NCBI GenBank assembly: GCA_026770585.1
Contig: MU646305.1
Location: 92,750 to 116,738 of the forward strand
DNA length: 23,989 nt
Direction of reading: 5' to 3'
From: Baffinella frigidus
Taxonomy: Eukaryota; Cryptophyceae; Cryptomonadales; Baffinellaceae
Shown here: piece by piece, positions 22,018 to 23,989 of the stretch
How positions within the stretch are numbered: position 1 is the stretch's first letter
How the letters are laid out: the number at the start of each line of letters is the position of its first letter
Notes under the pieces: generated by a model
The model's database searches: none
Told to the model about the DNA's origin: nothing
The model's input: the letters and a program-made list of their open reading frames with translations, nothing else
Program-made: the position numbers and the translations under genes

Positions 22018-22585
22018 AAAATGCGGCTATGGTAAACCCTAAACCCTGAACCCTACACCCTGAACCACAACTGAATGCATGCATCAAAGGCGAGTGCCGC
22101 ACGGAGATTTGAAACCGGGATGAAGGGTCCACCAAAGGTTCAAGCGTGGAACAGTTTAGGGTTGAGGATTTCGGGTTTATAGCGTATGGTGTATAATTTA
22201 CTGTTTATGTTGTACGGTTTATGGTTTTTTATGGTTTCCGGTCTATGGTCCATGGTTTATGGTTTATGGTTTAGGGTTTAGAGTTCAAGGTTCATTCAGG
22301 GTGCAGGGTTCAGAGTTCAGGGTTCAGGGTTCAGGGTTCAAGGTTCAGGGTTCAGGTTTCAGGGTTTGGGGTTTGGGGTTTAGAGTTTGGGGGGTTTAGG
22401 GTTTGGGGGATCAAGGTTCAGGGTTTAGAGTTTAGGGTTGAGCGTTCAGGGTTGAGGGTTGAGGGTTTAGGGTTTAGGGTTCAGGGTTTAAGGTTCGGGT
22501 TTTAGGGTTCAGGGTTTAGGTTTCAGGGTTTAGCGTTGAGGGTTGAGGGTGTAGGGTTTAGGGTGCAGGGTGCAGGGTTTCGGAC
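22018..22585 (-). repeat. TTTAGGG-like interstitial array
   Basis: About 550 bp of degenerate GGGTTTAGGGTTCAGGG, GGTTTATGGTTTATGG and GGGTTGAGGG units, oriented G-rich on the plus strand. It ends directly at the donor of ISY1 exon 2 (minus-strand sense: exon, GT, then CCCTAAACCC-like intron). It is too irregular for an active telomere. Confidence 0.93.
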
Positions 22586-22671
22586 CGTGGAGGGCACGAC
22601 GACGTGGGCGACAAACTCCTCCTTCGGCTCGCCCTCCTCCCCCTCGTCGGAATCCTCCCCCTCCATGTTGC
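22586..22671 (-). CDS. ISY1: ISY1-like exon 2 of window (acidic linker and FVAHV motif)
   Basis: The exon is 86 nt. On the minus strand the acceptor is CTCGCACACAG and the donor TCCACG|GTCCGA. After two bases completing Gly, it encodes NMEGEDSDEGEEGEPKEE then FVAHVVVPST. An acidic run followed by FVAHVxVPS is characteristic of ISY1 before its last helix. It is phase 1 at the start and phase 0 at the end, matching both neighbours. Confidence 0.87.
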
Positions 22672-22804
22672 CTGTGTGCGAGAGAGAGCGAGAGTGAGAA
22701 CGAGGTAGAGAGAGAGACAGCAGCAGGAGCCTGTGTGAGAGAGAGAGAGAGTGACAGTGCGAACGAGGCAGAGGCAGAGATGGAGAGAGCAGCAGCAGCA
22801 GTAG

Positions 22805-22865
<61 letters not shown>

Positions 22866-22945
22866 GTGTGGCGAGGCAGGCACGAGAGAGAGCGAGAGAG
22901 TGTGTGAGAGAGAGAGAGAGAGCGCGAGAGAGAAAGCGAGAGAGC

Positions 22946-22981
<36 letters not shown>

Positions 22982-22994
22982 GAGAGAGAGCGAC
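22672..22994 (-). repeat. ISY1 intron made of CT tracts and a CAG/CTG tract
   Basis: The plus strand shows GAGAGAGA runs (22677-22760, 22880-22990) and about 20 CAG/GCA triplets (22806-22864). In the gene's sense the intron is GT, CTCTCT, CTG repeats, CTCTCT, CACACAG. The repeats give long but meaningless open frames on both strands. Confidence 0.93.
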
Positions 22995-23052
22995 CTGCTG
23001 TTGCCTGCCGCTCCGTCCACTCCAGCACCGCCGACGACACCGCCTCCTCCTC
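22995..23052 (-). CDS. ISY1: ISY1-like exon 1 of window
   Basis: The exon is 58 nt. On the minus strand the acceptor is GCCCACTCAG and the donor ACAGCAG|GTCGCT. It encodes EEEAVSSAVLEWTERQATA and the first base of Gly. It is not diagnostic alone, but its phase-1 end fits the next exon exactly and its position before the acidic linker suits the variable middle of ISY1. Confidence 0.68.
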
Positions 23053-23989
23053 CTGAGTGGGCGCGCCGCGTCAGGAATCCCGCTATCTCGAAATCTCGAA
23101 ATGGATCTGTCCCAAGGAGGGTGCCGGGTAGAGCGTTTGCGGTAATTGTTGTCCGTTTTGAAAGTACGGTTTTCCGGTTTTACGGTTTTCATTTGCTCCC
23201 CCCCCGATTCATTTGTACCAGAGAAGTGTCCATTTAAAACATTCAACGACCTTTACAACATTTTAAAAAACCGTACTACACCAGACCAGACCAGACCGTG
23301 CCAACCCACACAGGGCCACGGGGTATTTCGTGGCTGGCATTTGAGCCATTTACACATCAAACAATTGACAAACGGCGTATTGTTGTGCCAACAATACGCC
23401 ATTTCCCAAATGATGTACCCTCCTCAGCATCCGCAGTGCTTCCGCACTACGCACCCGCTCGTAGAGAAGGCACAACCAGGGGGGGCACGGCTGCCCGTGG
23501 GAAAATCCGGGTGTGAAAACAAGCACCCGAAATGTGGGGGTGAAAAAAGAGTCCCCGTCGGGCAGAGGCGCCCGCTCGATTTAATTTCGGATCAAGCCAG
23601 ATTATGTCCCGCTATCTTAGGCTTCCGACGCCGAAGATAAGGGTGTATATGCTATTTTAGGCATGCAACGATGCTATCTTACACCTTTGTATGTGGACAG
23701 ATTCTGGTATGGTCCGAGATGAGATTCAGACTCCTCGCGGAAAGTCCCCCGTATGACGCGTGGCTACGCCGCGCAGCTTTCATCCCAGCGAAACGGCTGG
23801 CCTACGCACGGGGCGTACCGGGGCGGGGGGTCCTGCACACCGCCGCGGGGTTGCTGGTGTGCGTTCCAACGTGGCAGAGGAGCAGGACGGCGGTGTGCAC
23901 ACGTCGACGGAGCGGGGGGGGCAGACCTGAGGCTCCAAGGGCAGGAGGACCGAGAACCAGGCACGGTTAGTTCCGGGGCGGGGGGTCCT
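23053..23989. other. ISY1 upstream intron or unassigned sequence
   Basis: No exon could be assigned. Visible structures are GGCGTATTGTTG-TGC-CAACAATACGCC, a hairpin at 23373-23399; an imperfect inverted pair around AAGGGTGTATATGCTAT and ATGCTATCTTACACCTTT (23639-23688); ACCAGACCAGACCAGACC; and a direct repeat CCGGGGCGGGGGGTCCT at 23819-23835 and 23973-23989 with TGCACACCGCCG and its inverse between. An open frame at 23671-23970 (+) has no recognisable motif. Confidence 0.55.

Larger units (their letters stand above)
19293..23052 (-). other. ISY1: ISY1-like splicing factor gene, 3' part (4 exons; overall view)
   Basis: Minus-strand gene lacking its 5' end. ISY1 is a spliceosome-associated protein of the NineTeen/Prp19-related complex. 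Four exons join in phase: an EEEAVSSAVLEW exon, an acidic exon ending KEEFVAHVVVPST, an ESIEKAVLEQKKREMLEQYV exon, and a short last exon ending KRQRE-stop. FVAHVxVPS followed by a basic xxIExxVLExKKxExLxxYVS helix is the conserved ISY1 C-terminal block. About 90 residues are visible; the larger N-terminal part lies beyond 23052 or outside the window. Introns are 323, 1080 and 2084 nt. It converges on the PDI gene. Confidence 0.82.

Noticed and set aside
22523-23246. Long open frames across 22523-23246 (up to 238 codons) on both strands
   Set aside because: They read through CT/GA, CAG and TTTAGGG-like repeats. Only the two short ISY1 exons inside them have support.
23671-23970. 99-codon plus-strand frame beginning MLSYTFVCGQ as a new gene
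   Set aside because: There is no recognisable domain, and its second half is GC-rich repeat with internal direct and inverted copies. It cannot be supported.
1-23989. Autonomous transposase or reverse transcriptase that could move the hairpins
   Set aside because: No frame in the window shows a transposase, integrase or reverse-transcriptase motif, so any machinery must be elsewhere.

Overview
This is eukaryotic nuclear DNA, made almost entirely of intron and repeat. No bacterial, viral or transposase gene, tRNA, rRNA or CRISPR array was recognised. Long open frames are misleading here: most come from low-complexity or telomere-like repeats. Translating short stretches between plausible splice sites, and checking that reading phases join, gives two real genes. 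The host is probably a microalga or other protist with a large intron-rich genome. Reasons are the interstitial plant-type CCCTAAA-like arrays, GT-AG introns crammed with repeats, and the HTEL ER-retention tail. I cannot name the species. A Pyramimonas/Cymbomonas-like green alga or a dinoflagellate-like genome are only guesses.

Gene 1 (+ strand, 1158-17880; 5' end outside the window) is a protein disulfide isomerase (PDI)-like gene. Fourteen small exons (48-145 nt, about 1.2 kb in total, about 7% of the span) encode the b, b' and a' thioredoxin-fold domains, a charged tail and a C-terminal HTEL stop. Twelve of the thirteen joins agree in phase; the join between the sixth and seventh exons does not. 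The signal peptide and a domain must lie upstream. The a' domain aligns without gaps to canonical PDI, but the CGHC active site is replaced by AKAT, so this domain should be redox-inactive.

Gene 2 (- strand, 23052-19293; 5' end outside the window) is the C-terminal part of ISY1, a spliceosome-associated protein. It is seen as four phase-consistent exons with a stop. The two genes converge, with stops about 1.4 kb apart (17880 and 19293).

Two processes seem to have built the introns. (i) Partial exon copies, here called 'echoes', flank most exons. Copies of an exon's 5' end lie almost always upstream, with the acceptor; copies of its 3' end lie downstream, with the donor. Tandem duplication across exon-intron boundaries would produce this. 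(ii) At least two dozen hairpin (foldback) elements are built in a modular way: a few inner cores (a GAAAATTACTACACA core, a CCTACGGTAGG/CCTAGG core, a GTCAACTTAT core) occur inside several different outer inverted arms. Some outer arms carry alternative cores. Minisatellites, CT/GA tracts, a CAG tract and a 25-bp G run fill the rest.

Region by region: 1-1157, upstream intron with hairpins; 1158-17880, PDI-like gene; 17881-19292, convergent intergenic region with hairpins; 19293-23052, ISY1 3' part; 23053-23989, ISY1 upstream intron or unassigned sequence.
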